Positions 1-9,544 of a stretch of 64,000 nucleotides of DNA are shown in pieces (positions within the stretch are counted from its first letter, which is position 1; each line of letters opens with the position of its first letter). The DNA is from CADEED01 sp035502995 (lineage in GTDB: Bacteria > Pseudomonadota > Gammaproteobacteria > Steroidobacterales > Steroidobacteraceae), in contig DATJTW010000082.1 in NCBI GenBank assembly GCA_035502995.1, positions 1 to 64,000 on the forward strand, written 5' to 3'. Both the position numbers and the translations under genes were made by a program. The notes beneath the pieces are model-generated. The model had not been told where the DNA came from. It searched no databases and was given only the letters and a program-made list of their open reading frames with translations.

Positions 1-14
1 AACGTTCTTGACTC

Positions 15-638
15 TCAAATCCCGAGAGTTTCCAGCGCTCCGCGACCAACCCTTGTCACCTGCGGCGGCGTCACCGCGAGATCGACGACGGTGGTCGGCT
101 CGATGCCGCAATGACCGCCGTCCAGCACGCAATCCACTTGATGCTCGAGACGGTTTCTGATCTCGCGTCCGTCCGTCAACGGCAGCTCGTCGCCGGGCAG
201 CAGCAACGTCGAGCTCATGATCGGTTCGCCCAGCTCGGCGAGCAGCAGGCGCGGCACCTCGTGATCCGGCACGCGGATGCCGATCGTGCGGCGCTTCTCG
301 TGTTGCAGGCGCCGCGGCGTCTCCTTCGTCGCGGGCAACAGGAAGGTGTACGGCCCCGGCATCGCGGCCTTCAGCATGCGGAACTGCCAGGTTTCGACCT
401 TGGCGTATTTCGCGATCTCGGCGAGATCGCGGCACACCAGCGTGAAGTGGTGATGACGATCCGCGTCGCGGATGCGGCGGATCCGGTCGAGCGCGTCCTT
501 GTCGCCGATGTGGCAGCCGAGCGCGTAGCAGGAATCCGTCGGGTAAACGATCAGCCCGCCCTCGCGCACGATCTCGACGGCGCGCCGGATCAGCCGCAGC
601 TGGGGATTCTGGGGATGCAGCTCGAAGTACTGGCTCAC
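15..638 (-). CDS. yciO: YciO/Sua5-YrdC family protein (threonylcarbamoyl-AMP synthase-like)
   Basis: Encodes 207 residues, close to the usual YciO length. The fold is that of enzymes making threonylcarbamoyl-AMP for tRNA t6A, but the YciO branch has only weak or unproven activity, so a firm enzymatic name is unsafe. Family features seen: a start reading MSQYFELHP, the nucleotide-site stretch YPTDSCYALGC, the GPYTFLLPAT block and a late GIRVPDH. The frame stays open upstream, but the GTG at 636-638 gives the standard N-terminus and the upstream residues look unrelated. It diverges from yciB with 61 bases between starts. On its strand a TATCAT (646-651) ends 7 bases before the GTG, suggesting a very short or absent leader. 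Confidence 0.88.
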   Translation of the reverse strand: MSQYFELHPQNPQLRLIRRAVEIVREGGLIVYPTDSCYALGCHIGDKDALDRIRRIRDADRHHHFTLVCRDLAEIAKYAKVETWQFRMLKAAMPGPYTFLLPATKETPRRLQHEKRRTIGIRVPDHEVPRLLLAELGEPIMSSTLLLPGDELPLTDGREIRNRLEHQVDCVLDGGHCGIEPTTVVDLAVTPPQVTRVGRGALETLGI

Positions 639-699
639 GACATTTATGATACGCGCCCGCTTTCGCCCGCCGGCCCGGGTGCGACAGAACCTTCCTACG

Positions 700-1251
700 A
701 TGCAAACGCTGATCGAACTCGCCCCGCTCATCGCCTTCTTCGGCGTCTTCAAATGGGGCGGCGGCATCTACCCCGCCACCGCCACGCTGATGGTCGCGAT
801 GGCACTGCTGCTCGCCTGGGACTGGCTGCGGACCCGCAAGATCCCGCAGATGCACCTGGTCAGCGCCGTGCTGGTCTGGGTGTTCGGCACCGCGACGCTG
901 CTGTTGCGCGACGTGCGTTTCCTGCAATGGAAGGCCACGGTGTTCTACGGCATCGTCGCGCTCGCCTTCGCCGGCACCGTGTGGATAGGCCGCATGACCC
1001 TGCTCGAACGCCTGCTCGGCAAGAACCTGCCCGAAGGCGTGACCGTCACGCCCGCCACCTGGCGCAACCTCTCGCTGCTCTCCGCGGCCTTCTATGCGCT
1101 GCTGGGCGCCGCGAATCTGTGGGTCGCCTTCACCTTCAGCCTGTCCACCTGGGTCGCGTTCAAGACCTGGGCGGTGGTGCCGCTGATCTTCGTGTTCACC
1201 GCCGGCCTGATTTTCTGGCTGATGCGCGGGCACAAGGAGCCGGCCGCGTGA
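700..1251 (+). CDS. yciB: Inner-membrane septation protein YciB (IspZ/septation protein A)
   Basis: A 183-residue, very hydrophobic protein with about five membrane segments, matching YciB. The family sits in the inner membrane and has been linked to cell-envelope and septum integrity. The signature early block APLIAFFGVFKW is present, as is the later stretch with FYALLGAANLWVAF. The ATG at 700 begins MQTLIELAP, the normal family start. The 18 codons open upstream are Arg/Pro-rich and are taken as noncoding. Its TGA overlaps the GTG of bolA by two bases, so the two are translationally coupled. Confidence 0.92.
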   Translation: MQTLIELAPLIAFFGVFKWGGGIYPATATLMVAMALLLAWDWLRTRKIPQMHLVSAVLVWVFGTATLLLRDVRFLQWKATVFYGIVALAFAGTVWIGRMTLLERLLGKNLPEGVTVTPATWRNLSLLSAAFYALLGAANLWVAFTFSLSTWVAFKTWAVVPLIFVFTAGLIFWLMRGHKEPAA

Positions 1252-1502
1252 GCACCCGCATCGACCGGCTGCGCGCGGCCTTGCAGAGTCTCGCGCCGAC
1301 ACAGCTCGAGATCCGCGACGACAGCGCCAAACATGCCGGCCACGCCGGCGCGCGCGAGGGCGGCCATTTCCACGTGGTCATCGCTGCGCCGGGATTCGCC
1401 GGGGTGGCGGCACTGGAACGCCACCGGATGGTCTATGCTGCCGCCGCCGAATTGACGGGCCGCGACATCCACGCGTTGTCGATCGACGCGCGCGTGCCCT
1501 GA
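1248..1502 (+). CDS. BolA family protein
   Basis: An 84-residue small BolA-type protein. BolA proteins pair with monothiol glutaredoxins in iron-sulfur cluster handling and affect morphology under stress. The typical core is seen: a histidine in the GGHFHVVI strand, and the RHRMVYAA helix followed by DIHALSI near the end. The start is GTG (1248-1250), overlapping the yciB stop. Pairing of yciB with a bolA-like gene is common in gammaproteobacteria. Whether it is BolA or the IbaG type cannot be settled here. Confidence 0.88.
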   Translation: MSTRIDRLRAALQSLAPTQLEIRDDSAKHAGHAGAREGGHFHVVIAAPGFAGVAALERHRMVYAAAAELTGRDIHALSIDARVP

Positions 1503-1552
1503 AAATCCTGAGAAATCAGAAAAGACAATTCCTCAACCTCTTGAGAGATCAA

Positions 1553-2452
1553 ATGAAAGTCACCCGCATTCTGGCGCTGGCCGCGGTCGTCGCGCTCGCC
1601 GCCTGCTCGAAGAACGCCACCGACAAGCCGGCGGACGCCGCCGCGACGCCGGCCAAGCCGCCGCTCGTCACCGTCAACGGCAAGGCGATCAGCCAGGAGC
1701 TGTACGAGGACTATGTGAAAGCCGTGGCCGGCAAGCCCTCCTCCGAGCTCTCGCCGGAAGACCGCGAGCAGATCAAGGAGAACCTGGTGCGCATCGAGCT
1801 GATCGCGCAGCAGGCCGAGAAGGACGGATTGACGAAGGATCCCGAGGTCGCGACGCGCCTCGAGCTCTCGCGCCTCAACCTGCTGCAGCAGGCCTCGGCG
1901 CAGAAGTACCTGAAGGAGCGCACGCCGACCGAACAGGAGCTGCGCGCCGAGTTCGAATCGCAGCTCGCGTCGACGCCGATGGTCGAATACCACGCGCGCC
2001 ACATCCTCGTGAGCAGCCCGGAGAACGCGCAGAAGGTCATCGACCAGCTGAACGGCGGTGCCGACTTCGCCAAGCTCGCGAAGACGCTGTCGAGCGACAA
2101 GGCGTCCGCGGTCAAGGGCGGCGACCTCGACTGGTTCTCGCCGGGCACGATGGTCAAGCCGTTCGCGGCCGCCGTCGCCACGCTGAAGCCGAACGAATAC
2201 ACGAAGACGCCGGTGCAGACGCAGTTCGGCTGGCACGTGATCCAGCTGCTCGGTACGCGCGATCGCGCCGCGCCGACCTTCGACTCCGTCAAGGAGCAGC
2301 TCAATCAGATCGTGATGACGAAGAAGTTCAAGGCCTATTCGGACGAGATGATGAAGACGGCGAAGATCGATCCGCCGCTGGCGTCCACGCCGGCCGCGGA
2401 GCCCGCCGCGGCGCCGGCTGCCGCCCCGGCCGAGGCGCCGAAGACGAACTAG
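1553..2452 (+). CDS. Parvulin-type peptidyl-prolyl isomerase lipoprotein
   Basis: Encodes 299 residues. The N-terminus is a lipoprotein signal with lipobox LAAC (Cys18), so the mature protein is probably membrane-anchored in the periplasm. A SurA/PrsA-like N-terminal helical part is followed by a parvulin rotamase domain, about residues 143-235. It contains ARHILV, the GADFAKLAK helix, GGDLDWF and FGWHVIQLL, all typical of this fold. The C-terminus is Pro/Ala-rich and likely disordered. The role inferred is folding of exported or outer-membrane proteins. A TTG at 1541 is open in frame, but the ATG at 1553 starts a better signal peptide. The gene ends 7 bases from the convergent ligA stop. Confidence 0.87.
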   Translation: MKVTRILALAAVVALAACSKNATDKPADAAATPAKPPLVTVNGKAISQELYEDYVKAVAGKPSSELSPEDREQIKENLVRIELIAQQAEKDGLTKDPEVATRLELSRLNLLQQASAQKYLKERTPTEQELRAEFESQLASTPMVEYHARHILVSSPENAQKVIDQLNGGADFAKLAKTLSSDKASAVKGGDLDWFSPGTMVKPFAAAVATLKPNEYTKTPVQTQFGWHVIQLLGTRDRAAPTFDSVKEQLNQIVMTKKFKAYSDEMMKTAKIDPPLASTPAAEPAAAPAAAPAEAPKTN

Positions 2453-2459
2453 TCGACGA

Positions 2460-4493
2460 TCATTCCGGCGGGAGCCGCGTCTCCAGGACCTTCTGGAGCG
2501 CGGCCTCGTCGAGAATCCGCACGCCCAGCGACTGCGCCTTCGCGAGCTTCGAGCCCGCGTCCGCGCCCACGACCAGGAAGCTGGTCTTCTTCGAGACGCT
2601 GCCCGAGACCTTCGCGCCCAGCTCGCGCAGTGCCTCTTCCGCCGCTTCCCGTTTCAGCTCGACCAGCGTGCCGGTGATGACCACCGTCAAGCCGGCCAGC
2701 GGCAAGGTGGCCGCGCGCTGCACGTCGATGTCCTTCCAGGCGACGCCGCTGGCCCGCAGCCGCGCGATGACGTCACGCGCCATGGGGTTCGCGAAGAACT
2801 TCTCCACTTCGGCCGAGACGATGGGACCGACGTCCGGCGTTTCCTCGATGCGCGCGGCGTTCGCCGCCATGAGGTCGTCGAGATTGCCGAAGTTCTCCGC
2901 CAGCGCACGCGCGGTGGATTCGCCGACCTGCGGAATGCCCAGGGCGTACAGGAAGCGCGGCAGAGTCGTCGCGCGGCTCTTCGCGATCGCGTCGACGACG
3001 TTTTTCGCCGACTTCTCGCCCATGCGCTCGCGCTCCGCGAGGAACGCGGCCTGCAGATCGTAGAGATCGGCCGGGGACTTCACGGTGCCGTCGTCGACCA
3101 GCTGCTCGATGAGCTTCTCGCCGAGCCCCTCGACGTCCATCGCGCGGCGCCCGGCGAAATGCATGACCCACTCGGCGCGCTGCGCGCGGCACGCGAGCAC
3201 GCCGCCGGTGCACTTGTACACCGCCTGGTCCTCGAGCCGCGTGACCGGCGAGCCGCACACCGGGCAGCTCGACGGCATGACAATGTCGCGCGCGTCGGCG
3301 GGCCGCTTCTCGGGTAGATAGCGCGCGACCTCGGGGATGACGTCCCCGGCGCGGCGCACGACGACGGTGTCGCCGATCTTGAAGCCCTTGCGCGCGACCT
3401 CGTCCATGTTGTGCAGCGTCGCGTTGCTGACGGTGACGCCGCCGACGAACACCGGCTTCAGCTTGGCCGCCGGCGTCAGCGCACCGGTGCGGCCGACGTT
3501 GAAGACGACGTCTTCGAGGATCGTCAGCTCCTCGTCCGCCGGGAACTTGTGGGCCAGCGCCCAGCGCGGCGCACGCGAGACGAAGCCGAGCTTCTCCTGG
3601 TCGGCGCGGCTATCTACCTTGTAGACGACGCCGTCGATCTGGTAAGGCAGGCGTGCCCGGCGCGCGCCGATGTCGCGGTAGTAGGCGAGGCATCCCTCGA
3701 TGCCCTGGACCTTCTTCGCCTCGGGGCAGGTGCGCAGTCCCCACTGGTTGAGCGCCGGCGCGAGCTGGCTCTGCAACGGCGGGATGCCCTCGCCTTCGAC
3801 GATGCCCAGCGAATAGAAGTAGAGATCGAGCGGCCGGGTCGCGGTGATTTTCGGATCGAGCTGCCGCAGGCTGCCGGACGCCGCGTTGCGCGGATTCACG
3901 TAGGTCTTGTCGCCGCGCGCCGCGGCGTCGCGATTCATCTTCTCGAAGCCGGCGAAAGGCAGGAACACCTCGCCGCGCACCTCGAGCAGCGCCGGCGGTT
4001 TGCCGCGCAGCCGGCGCGGCACGCTGCGGATCGTCGCGACGTTCGCCGTCACGTCCTCGCCGGTGACGCCGTCGCCGCGCGTCGCGGCGCGCTCGTACAC
4101 GCCGTTGCGATAGAGCACGGAGATCGCGAGACCGTCGAGCTTGGGCTCGGCGGCGTAGTCGATGGGACCCTCGACGCCGAGGCGCTCGCGCACCTTGCGG
4201 TCGAAATCGAGCAGGTCTTCGTCGTTGAAGCCATTCGCCAGCGACAGCATCGGGATCGCGTGCGTGACTTCGGCGAACTCGGGCGAAGCCACGCCGGCGA
4301 CGCGTTGTGTCGGTGAATCCGGCGTGACGAGATCGGGGTGTGCCGCTTCGAGCGCACGCAGCTCGTTCATCAGCCGGTCGTACTCGGCGTCCGGGACCGA
4401 CGGCTCGTCGAGGACGTAGTAGCGGTAGTCGTGGCCGCCGATCTCTTCGCGCAGTTGCTGCGCGCGCCGTGTGTCGGCCGGTGCGGCGCTCAC
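2460..4493 (-). CDS. ligA: NAD-dependent DNA ligase LigA
   Basis: Encodes 677 residues, the usual LigA length. It seals nicks in DNA during replication and repair using NAD+. Domains in order: the Ia NAD-binding region (HDYRYYVLDEPSVPDAEYD), the adenylation domain with catalytic lysine in EPKLDG (Lys118), the OB fold, a four-cysteine zinc finger (CPVCGSP...KCTGG...ACRAQ), helix-hairpin-helix repeats, and a C-terminal BRCT domain (about 595-675). The frame is open far upstream through zipA in another phase. The GTG at 4491-4493 gives the normal start and overlaps the zipA TGA by four bases (GTGA). It is last in smc-zipA-ligA. Confidence 0.96.
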   Translation of the reverse strand: MSAAPADTRRAQQLREEIGGHDYRYYVLDEPSVPDAEYDRLMNELRALEAAHPDLVTPDSPTQRVAGVASPEFAEVTHAIPMLSLANGFNDEDLLDFDRKVRERLGVEGPIDYAAEPKLDGLAISVLYRNGVYERAATRGDGVTGEDVTANVATIRSVPRRLRGKPPALLEVRGEVFLPFAGFEKMNRDAAARGDKTYVNPRNAASGSLRQLDPKITATRPLDLYFYSLGIVEGEGIPPLQSQLAPALNQWGLRTCPEAKKVQGIEGCLAYYRDIGARRARLPYQIDGVVYKVDSRADQEKLGFVSRAPRWALAHKFPADEELTILEDVVFNVGRTGALTPAAKLKPVFVGGVTVSNATLHNMDEVARKGFKIGDTVVVRRAGDVIPEVARYLPEKRPADARDIVMPSSCPVCGSPVTRLEDQAVYKCTGGVLACRAQRAEWVMHFAGRRAMDVEGLGEKLIEQLVDDGTVKSPADLYDLQAAFLAERERMGEKSAKNVVDAIAKSRATTLPRFLYALGIPQVGESTARALAENFGNLDDLMAANAARIEETPDVGPIVSAEVEKFFANPMARDVIARLRASGVAWKDIDVQRAATLPLAGLTVVITGTLVELKREAAEEALRELGAKVSGSVSKKTSFLVVGADAGSKLAKAQSLGVRILDEAALQKVLETRLPPE

Positions 4494-5401
4494 GACTCGC
4501 CGGCGGCGCGCGCGGTGGCCGGTCCGTCGAGCGACTGGCGGAGGCGCGAGATGCGCTGCGACGTCAGCTCTTCGCCGTGCTGGTCGGTCATCTGGCCGTC
4601 GAGACGCTCGGACAACTGCCGCGCGGCGTGCACGAGCTCGTCGAACGTTTCGCGCTCGGGCATCGGGCCGGGCAACACGGCGAACAGGTTGATGCCCGAG
4701 AAGCGCTGCGAATCCATGATCGACGGATCGAACGTGCCGGGCTGCGCCAGCGCCGCGGCGCTCAGCACGACGCGACCGTCCGGGTCCGGCAGGTGGAAGA
4801 TGTCGAGCGGGCCGTGCCAGAAACCCGCGCTCGCGAACGCCTGGCGCAGGTTGCGGCCCGGGAAGCGCGGCTCCTTCACCGGCAACACGCGCAACGTGAC
4901 GATGCGGCGCTCGTTCTCCGGCGGCCAGGCGAGCGAGAGCGTCGGGCCCTGTGCGGCGGACGTGTCGAACTCGATCGTGCGGACTTCGGAGATCTCGTCG
5001 TCCTGGCCGATGTATGGCTCGTCGTGCGTGCGCAGGATCGATTGCGTCGAGGTGTTCTCTAACGGCCGCTCGTCCGGTTGTACGTCGCCGGCCGGCGCAT
5101 CGACGGCGATATCGGGCGACACCGCGATGCCGCCGGAATCGCGCGGCCCCGCCTTCGCGGCGCTGCGCAGCTCGATGACCGGCAACGTGTCGGGCACGCT
5201 GCTGCGCGTCTCGCGCGCCATGCTGATCTCGGGCAACGGCAGCGACGCGCGCGCGGTGACGGCGGGCGCATCCGCGGACGAATCCTCGCGCGACACGCTG
5301 GCCATGGGCCGGTCGCGGCGCGAGCGCCACCATTCGACACCCGCGATGCCGGCGATCAGCAGGACGCCGGCGATCAGGAGGATGACGCGAAGCTCGGGCA
5401 T
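4490..5401 (-). CDS. zipA: Cell division protein ZipA
   Basis: Encodes 303 residues. ZipA tethers FtsZ to the inner membrane at the division site. There is an N-terminal membrane segment (about residues 4-24) followed by a charged stretch WWRSRRDR, a variable acidic/Pro/Ala linker, and a C-terminal FtsZ-binding domain from about residue 165 with ending DGQMTDQHGEELT. Low conservation of the linker is normal. It lies 10 bases downstream of smc and overlaps ligA by 4 bases. The smc-zipA-ligA order is known from several gammaproteobacteria and supports the call more than any single motif. Confidence 0.88.
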   Translation of the reverse strand: MPELRVILLIAGVLLIAGIAGVEWWRSRRDRPMASVSREDSSADAPAVTARASLPLPEISMARETRSSVPDTLPVIELRSAAKAGPRDSGGIAVSPDIAVDAPAGDVQPDERPLENTSTQSILRTHDEPYIGQDDEISEVRTIEFDTSAAQGPTLSLAWPPENERRIVTLRVLPVKEPRFPGRNLRQAFASAGFWHGPLDIFHLPDPDGRVVLSAAALAQPGTFDPSIMDSQRFSGINLFAVLPGPMPERETFDELVHAARQLSERLDGQMTDQHGEELTSQRISRLRQSLDGPATARAAGES

Positions 5402-5411
5402 CTCTTGCGCG

Positions 5412-8400
5412 TCAGGCCGTCGCCAGGCGCACCGCTTCGTCGACGTCGACCGACACGAGCCGCGAACAGCCCGGCTCGGTCATCGTGACGCCGAGCAGCT
5501 GCGAGGCCAGCTCCATCGTCGCCTTGTTGTGCGTGATGAAGATGAACTGCACGCGCTCGGACATCTGCTTCACGATGTCGCAGAAGCGGCCGACGTTGTG
5601 CTCGTCGAGCGGCGCGTCGACCTCGTCCAGCAGGCAGAACGGCGCGGGATTCAGATCGAAGATCGAGAACACGAGCGCGACCGCGGTCAGTGCCTTCTCG
5701 CCGCCGGAGAGCTGGTGGATCGAGCTGTTGCGCTTGCCCGGCGGGCGCGCCATGACGGCGACGCCCCCCTCGAGGATGTCTTCGCCGACGATCTCGAGAT
5801 ACGCGTGACCGCCGCCGAACAGCTTCGGAAACTTCTCCTTGAGGCCGTTGTTGATGCGCTCGAACGTGTCTTCGAAACGCGTGCGCGTTTCCTTGTCAAT
5901 CTTGCGCATCGCTTCTTCGAGCGTGTTCAGCGCGGCGGTGACGTCCTCGAACTGGCGGTCGAGGTATTCCTTGCGCTCGGACGACTCCTTGAGCTCGTCG
6001 ATCGCGGCGAGATTCACCTGGCCGAGCTTCTCGAGGTCCGCGCGGGCGCTGGCCAGCGATTCCTCCCAGACCTGCACGACAGCATCCGCGGCGAGACCGG
6101 CGAGGATCTCCGCGAGATCGAAACGCGTCGCGGCGAACTGCTCGACCAGACCTTCGCGGCGCACGCGCGATTCCTGCGCGACGAGACGCGCCTGCTCCAT
6201 CGCGGCGCGCGACGAGTTCACGCGGTTCTCGGCGTCGAGGCGCTTCTCGTCGAGCTCGCGCAGCGAGCCGTCGGCGTCTTCGAGCGCGCGGCGCTCGGTG
6301 GACAGTTCGGTCTCGACCTCGAGACGGCGCGCGAGGAAATCGCGCAGCTTGCTCTCGAGCTCCACGATCGGAGCATCGCCGTCGGCGAGCGCGGCCTCGA
6401 GTTCGCCGCCACGCGTTTGCGTCTGCGTGCGCTGATCGGCCATGCGCTTCAGGCCGACGCCCATCGAGTTCTCGCTCGAACGGCGCGACTCGATGCGGAT
6501 CAGCAGGTCGCGGCTCGCGAGCTGCGCGGCCTGCCAGCGGGCGCGCGCGGATTGCACGGCCTCGCGTCGTTCCTCGCGCTCGCCTTCCAGCGCGACGCGG
6601 CGCGAATCGAGCGCGTCGATCGCGACCAGGCCGCGATCGAGCTCGGCGCGCGCGCGCGCCAGCGCATCCTGCGCGAGCCCGTGCTCACGCGTGACTTCGG
6701 CGGCCTCTTCCTCGAGGCGCTCGCGGCGCACGGTGGATTCCTGCGAACGCGCACGCTCGCCTTCGAGCTGGCCCAGCAGGTCGGCGTGATCGCGATGCGC
6801 ACCCTGGATGCGGCTCTGCGCGGCGTCGCGTTCGCGCTCGGCCAGCGCCAGCTGTTCGCGGCACGCGGCCAGCTGCGCTTCGCGCTCGCGGGTGTCTGCT
6901 TCGCTGCGCGCCAGCTCGGCACGCAGCGTCTTCATGCGCTGCTCGCGTTCGAGCACGCCGGAGTGCGGGTCGCCGCCGCGGTTCACGCGCAGCCAGTCGT
7001 TGCCCAGCCACTCGCCGGTACGCGTGATGACCGACTCGTCGCTGGCGAGCTCGCGGCGGATGCGCAGCGCCTCGCCGAGCGTCTCGGCGAGACGCACGCG
7101 GGACAGCAGCCGAACGATGGCCGACGGGCCGCTGACGACACCGGACAACATGCCCGGCGTGCCATCGGCATCGAGGTGACCGCCACCCTGCAGCAGCGAG
7201 ACGCGGCCGACCGGCAGCGACGGCAACACGTCGGCGACTTCATCCAGTTCGTCGACGCACAAGGCCTCGAGGTAATCACCGAGCGCAGTTTCGACGGCGC
7301 GTTCCCAGCCGCCCGTGACCGCGAGTTGCGCCGCGAGGCGCGGCTTCTGGCCGAGCCCGGAAGAATTCAGCCACTCGGCGGTGCGCGAATCGCCGCGACC
7401 CAGCGCGGCCTTCTGCAACGCCTCGAGCGAGACGACCTCCGCGCGGCGCTTCTCGCGATCCTGGCGCGACGACTCGAGCTTGCCTTCCGCCTCGAACTGC
7501 GCGGCGCGCAACTTCTGCGAACGGTCCAGCGCGACGTTCAGCGCCTGCGACAACTCGTCCGCGAGGCCGCGCGCCAGCGATTCCTTCTCGGCCAGCTGCG
7601 CGAGCAATGCCGACGACTCCTGCGCGATCAGCGCCTCGCGTTCGATGGCGAGGCGGTCCGACTGGCCGGCGAGCCGGCGCAGCTGGTTCTCGATCTGTTC
7701 GATGCGCGCGCGCTCGACCTGCGTGGTCTGGTGCGCCGCGCCCTGCTCGCGGTTGAAGGATTCCCAGCGCTGCTGCCAGTCGCTCAGCGACTGCTCGGCG
7801 GCCGCGAGTTCTTCGTTCAAACCGCCCTCGGCGGCCTGGGCCTGCGCCAGGTCCGGGGTCAGCCGCGCGATCTCCTCGCGCAACGAGGCGATCTCGCGCT
7901 CGTCGCGCTCGATGTGGGCGTTCAGCTCGGCGAGCGTGGCGCGCGCCTGCGTGAGCTCGTTGCGCTGCTGCTCGCGCATCTCGCGCGTGTGCGCGATCGT
8001 CGATTCGGTGCGGCTGATCTCGGCGCCGACTTCGTAGTAGCGGCCCTGCACCGCGTTCACGCGTTCGGCCTGCTCGTGTTGATAGACGCGCTGCGTCTCG
8101 ATGGCGGCCTCGGCGGCGCGCTGGTCGGCGAGCGCGTGCTGCATCGAGAGCTCGCATTCGCGGACCGCGCTGTCCTGCACTTCGGCGCCCGAGTCGATCT
8201 CGCGCAGGCGCAGCGCCAGCAGCTCGGCGGTGAGGCGGCGTTCGGTTTCCTTCAGCGCCTGGTAGCGGCGCGCGGTGGCGGCCTGGCGCTGCAGGTGGCG
8301 GATCTGCTTGTCGACCTCGTCGCGCACGTCCTGCAGGCGCTCGAGGTTCTCGCGCGTGTCGGCGATGCGCGATTCCGTCTCCTTGCGGCGCTCCTTGTAA

Positions 8401-8915
8401 CGCGAGATGCCGGCGGCCTCCTCGACGAACATGCGCATGTCGTCGGCCTTCGCCTCGATGACGCGCGAGATCATGCCCTGCTCGATGATCGCGTAGCTGC
8501 GCGAGCCGAGACCGGTGCCGAGGAACAGCTGCGTGATGTCCTTGCGGCGGCAGCGCGCGCCGTTCAGGAAATAGTTAGAGGAACCGTCGCGGGACACCTG
8601 GCGCTTCAGCGACACCTCGGCGTATTCGGCATACGGACCGGAGATCTTGCCGTCGCTGTTGTCGAACACCAGCTCGACCGACGCCGTGCCCACGGGCTTG
8701 CGCGACGCGGAGCCGTTGAAGATGACGTCCGTCATCGAATCGCCGCGCAGATGTTTGGCGGACAACTCGCCCATCACCCAGCGCACGGCGTCGATGATGT
8801 TCGACTTGCCGCAGCCGTTCGGGCCGACGACGCCGGTGAGATTGCTCGGGAAACCCACCGACGTGGCATCCGCGAACGATTTGAATCCGGCGACTTTGAT
8901 CTTGGTCAGACGCAT
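5412..8915 (-). CDS. smc: Chromosome partition protein Smc
   Basis: Encodes 1167 residues, a full-length SMC ATPase that compacts and segregates the chromosome. Seen: the head with P-loop GPNGCGKSN (31-39), long coiled coils rich in Glu, Arg, Ala and Gln, a globular hinge near 500-640 with GYLEALCVDELDEV-like residues, and the C-terminal head with signature QLSGGEK and Walker B CLLDEVDAP (about 1065-1105). No truncation is seen. The ATG at 8915 is preceded by an AT-rich stretch with no clear Shine-Dalgarno. It diverges from queF across 115 bases. Coding in this gene is strongly GCG/CGC-biased, as elsewhere in the left part of the window. Confidence 0.97.
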   Translation of the reverse strand: MRLTKIKVAGFKSFADATSVGFPSNLTGVVGPNGCGKSNIIDAVRWVMGELSAKHLRGDSMTDVIFNGSASRKPVGTASVELVFDNSDGKISGPYAEYAEVSLKRQVSRDGSSNYFLNGARCRRKDITQLFLGTGLGSRSYAIIEQGMISRVIEAKADDMRMFVEEAAGISRYKERRKETESRIADTRENLERLQDVRDEVDKQIRHLQRQAATARRYQALKETERRLTAELLALRLREIDSGAEVQDSAVRECELSMQHALADQRAAEAAIETQRVYQHEQAERVNAVQGRYYEVGAEISRTESTIAHTREMREQQRNELTQARATLAELNAHIERDEREIASLREEIARLTPDLAQAQAAEGGLNEELAAAEQSLSDWQQRWESFNREQGAAHQTTQVERARIEQIENQLRRLAGQSDRLAIEREALIAQESSALLAQLAEKESLARGLADELSQALNVALDRSQKLRAAQFEAEGKLESSRQDREKRRAEVVSLEALQKAALGRGDSRTAEWLNSSGLGQKPRLAAQLAVTGGWERAVETALGDYLEALCVDELDEVADVLPSLPVGRVSLLQGGGHLDADGTPGMLSGVVSGPSAIVRLLSRVRLAETLGEALRIRRELASDESVITRTGEWLGNDWLRVNRGGDPHSGVLEREQRMKTLRAELARSEADTREREAQLAACREQLALAERERDAAQSRIQGAHRDHADLLGQLEGERARSQESTVRRERLEEEAAEVTREHGLAQDALARARAELDRGLVAIDALDSRRVALEGEREERREAVQSARARWQAAQLASRDLLIRIESRRSSENSMGVGLKRMADQRTQTQTRGGELEAALADGDAPIVELESKLRDFLARRLEVETELSTERRALEDADGSLRELDEKRLDAENRVNSSRAAMEQARLVAQESRVRREGLVEQFAATRFDLAEILAGLAADAVVQVWEESLASARADLEKLGQVNLAAIDELKESSERKEYLDRQFEDVTAALNTLEEAMRKIDKETRTRFEDTFERINNGLKEKFPKLFGGGHAYLEIVGEDILEGGVAVMARPPGKRNSSIHQLSGGEKALTAVALVFSIFDLNPAPFCLLDEVDAPLDEHNVGRFCDIVKQMSERVQFIFITHNKATMELASQLLGVTMTEPGCSRLVSVDVDEAVRLATA

Positions 8916-9030
8916 CTAATTTTTTCCGTGGCGCGCTGCGGATGAATTGGCGTCGTAGTGTAAAGTAATCGACATCTTTTTCGGCCCGCTTCTCTACATC
9001 GGGAAGCCTCGACAAATCCCGGCACTCAAC

Positions 9031-9420
9031 ATGTCCACGCAAGCTTCGAAGCGTCTTGAGACTTTTACAAATCCCGCGCGCGACACGGACTACACGATCC
9101 GCATGACGCTGCCCGAGTTCACCTGTCTGTGTCCGAAGACGGGTCAGCCGGATTTCGCGACGTTCGATCTCGAATACGTGCCCGACGAACTGTGCGTCGA
9201 GCTCAAGTCGCTGAAGCTCTACCTGTGGTCGTTCCGCGACGAGGGTGCATTCCACGAAGCCGTGACGAACCGCATCGCCGATGATCTGGCCGGCGCGACC
9301 GCCCCGCGATTCCTGCGCCTCACCGGCAAATTCAACGTGCGCGGCGGCATCTACACGACCGTGGTCGTCGAGAGGCGCAAGGCCGGCTGGAAAGCGGCGC
9401 CGCCGGTCGAACTGCCCTGA
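9031..9420 (+). CDS. queF: NADPH-dependent 7-cyano-7-deazaguanine (preQ0) reductase QueF
   Basis: Encodes 129 residues, the short unimodular QueF type. It reduces preQ0 to preQ1, the last free-base step of queuosine synthesis for tRNA wobble bases. The active-site block CLCPKTGQPDF is present, with nucleophilic cysteine Cys34 and the aspartate Asp41. The QueF signature ELKSLKLYLWSFRDEGAFHE follows. C-terminal RGGIYTTVVVE completes the tunnelling fold. It stands alone on the plus strand between smc and dksA. Confidence 0.95.
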   Translation: MSTQASKRLETFTNPARDTDYTIRMTLPEFTCLCPKTGQPDFATFDLEYVPDELCVELKSLKLYLWSFRDEGAFHEAVTNRIADDLAGATAPRFLRLTGKFNVRGGIYTTVVVERRKAGWKAAPPVELP

Positions 9421-9463
9421 TCTGCGTTAAAAAAGCGCGCAGAAACCGTCACTTCCATAACGC

Positions 9464-9491
9464 TGTACAGCCAAAAATACGCCGCTATAAT
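9464..9491 (+). promoter_or_regulatory. Sigma-70 promoter upstream of dksA
   Basis: A perfect TATAAT (9486-9491) lies 54 bases before the dksA ATG. A weak -35, TGTACA (9464-9469), is placed 16 bases upstream. The flanks are the most AT-rich in this neighbourhood. Confidence 0.6.
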
Positions 9492-9544
9492 CCCGCGTCC
9501 TGCAAACCGGCCCCCTTCTGGATTCGGGCCTGGAGCGACACACA

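Noticed and set aside
4338..8945. A 1535-codon open frame on the plus strand
   Set aside because: It is antisense to ligA, zipA and smc, Arg/Ala-rich without any known domain; an effect of high GC at third positions.
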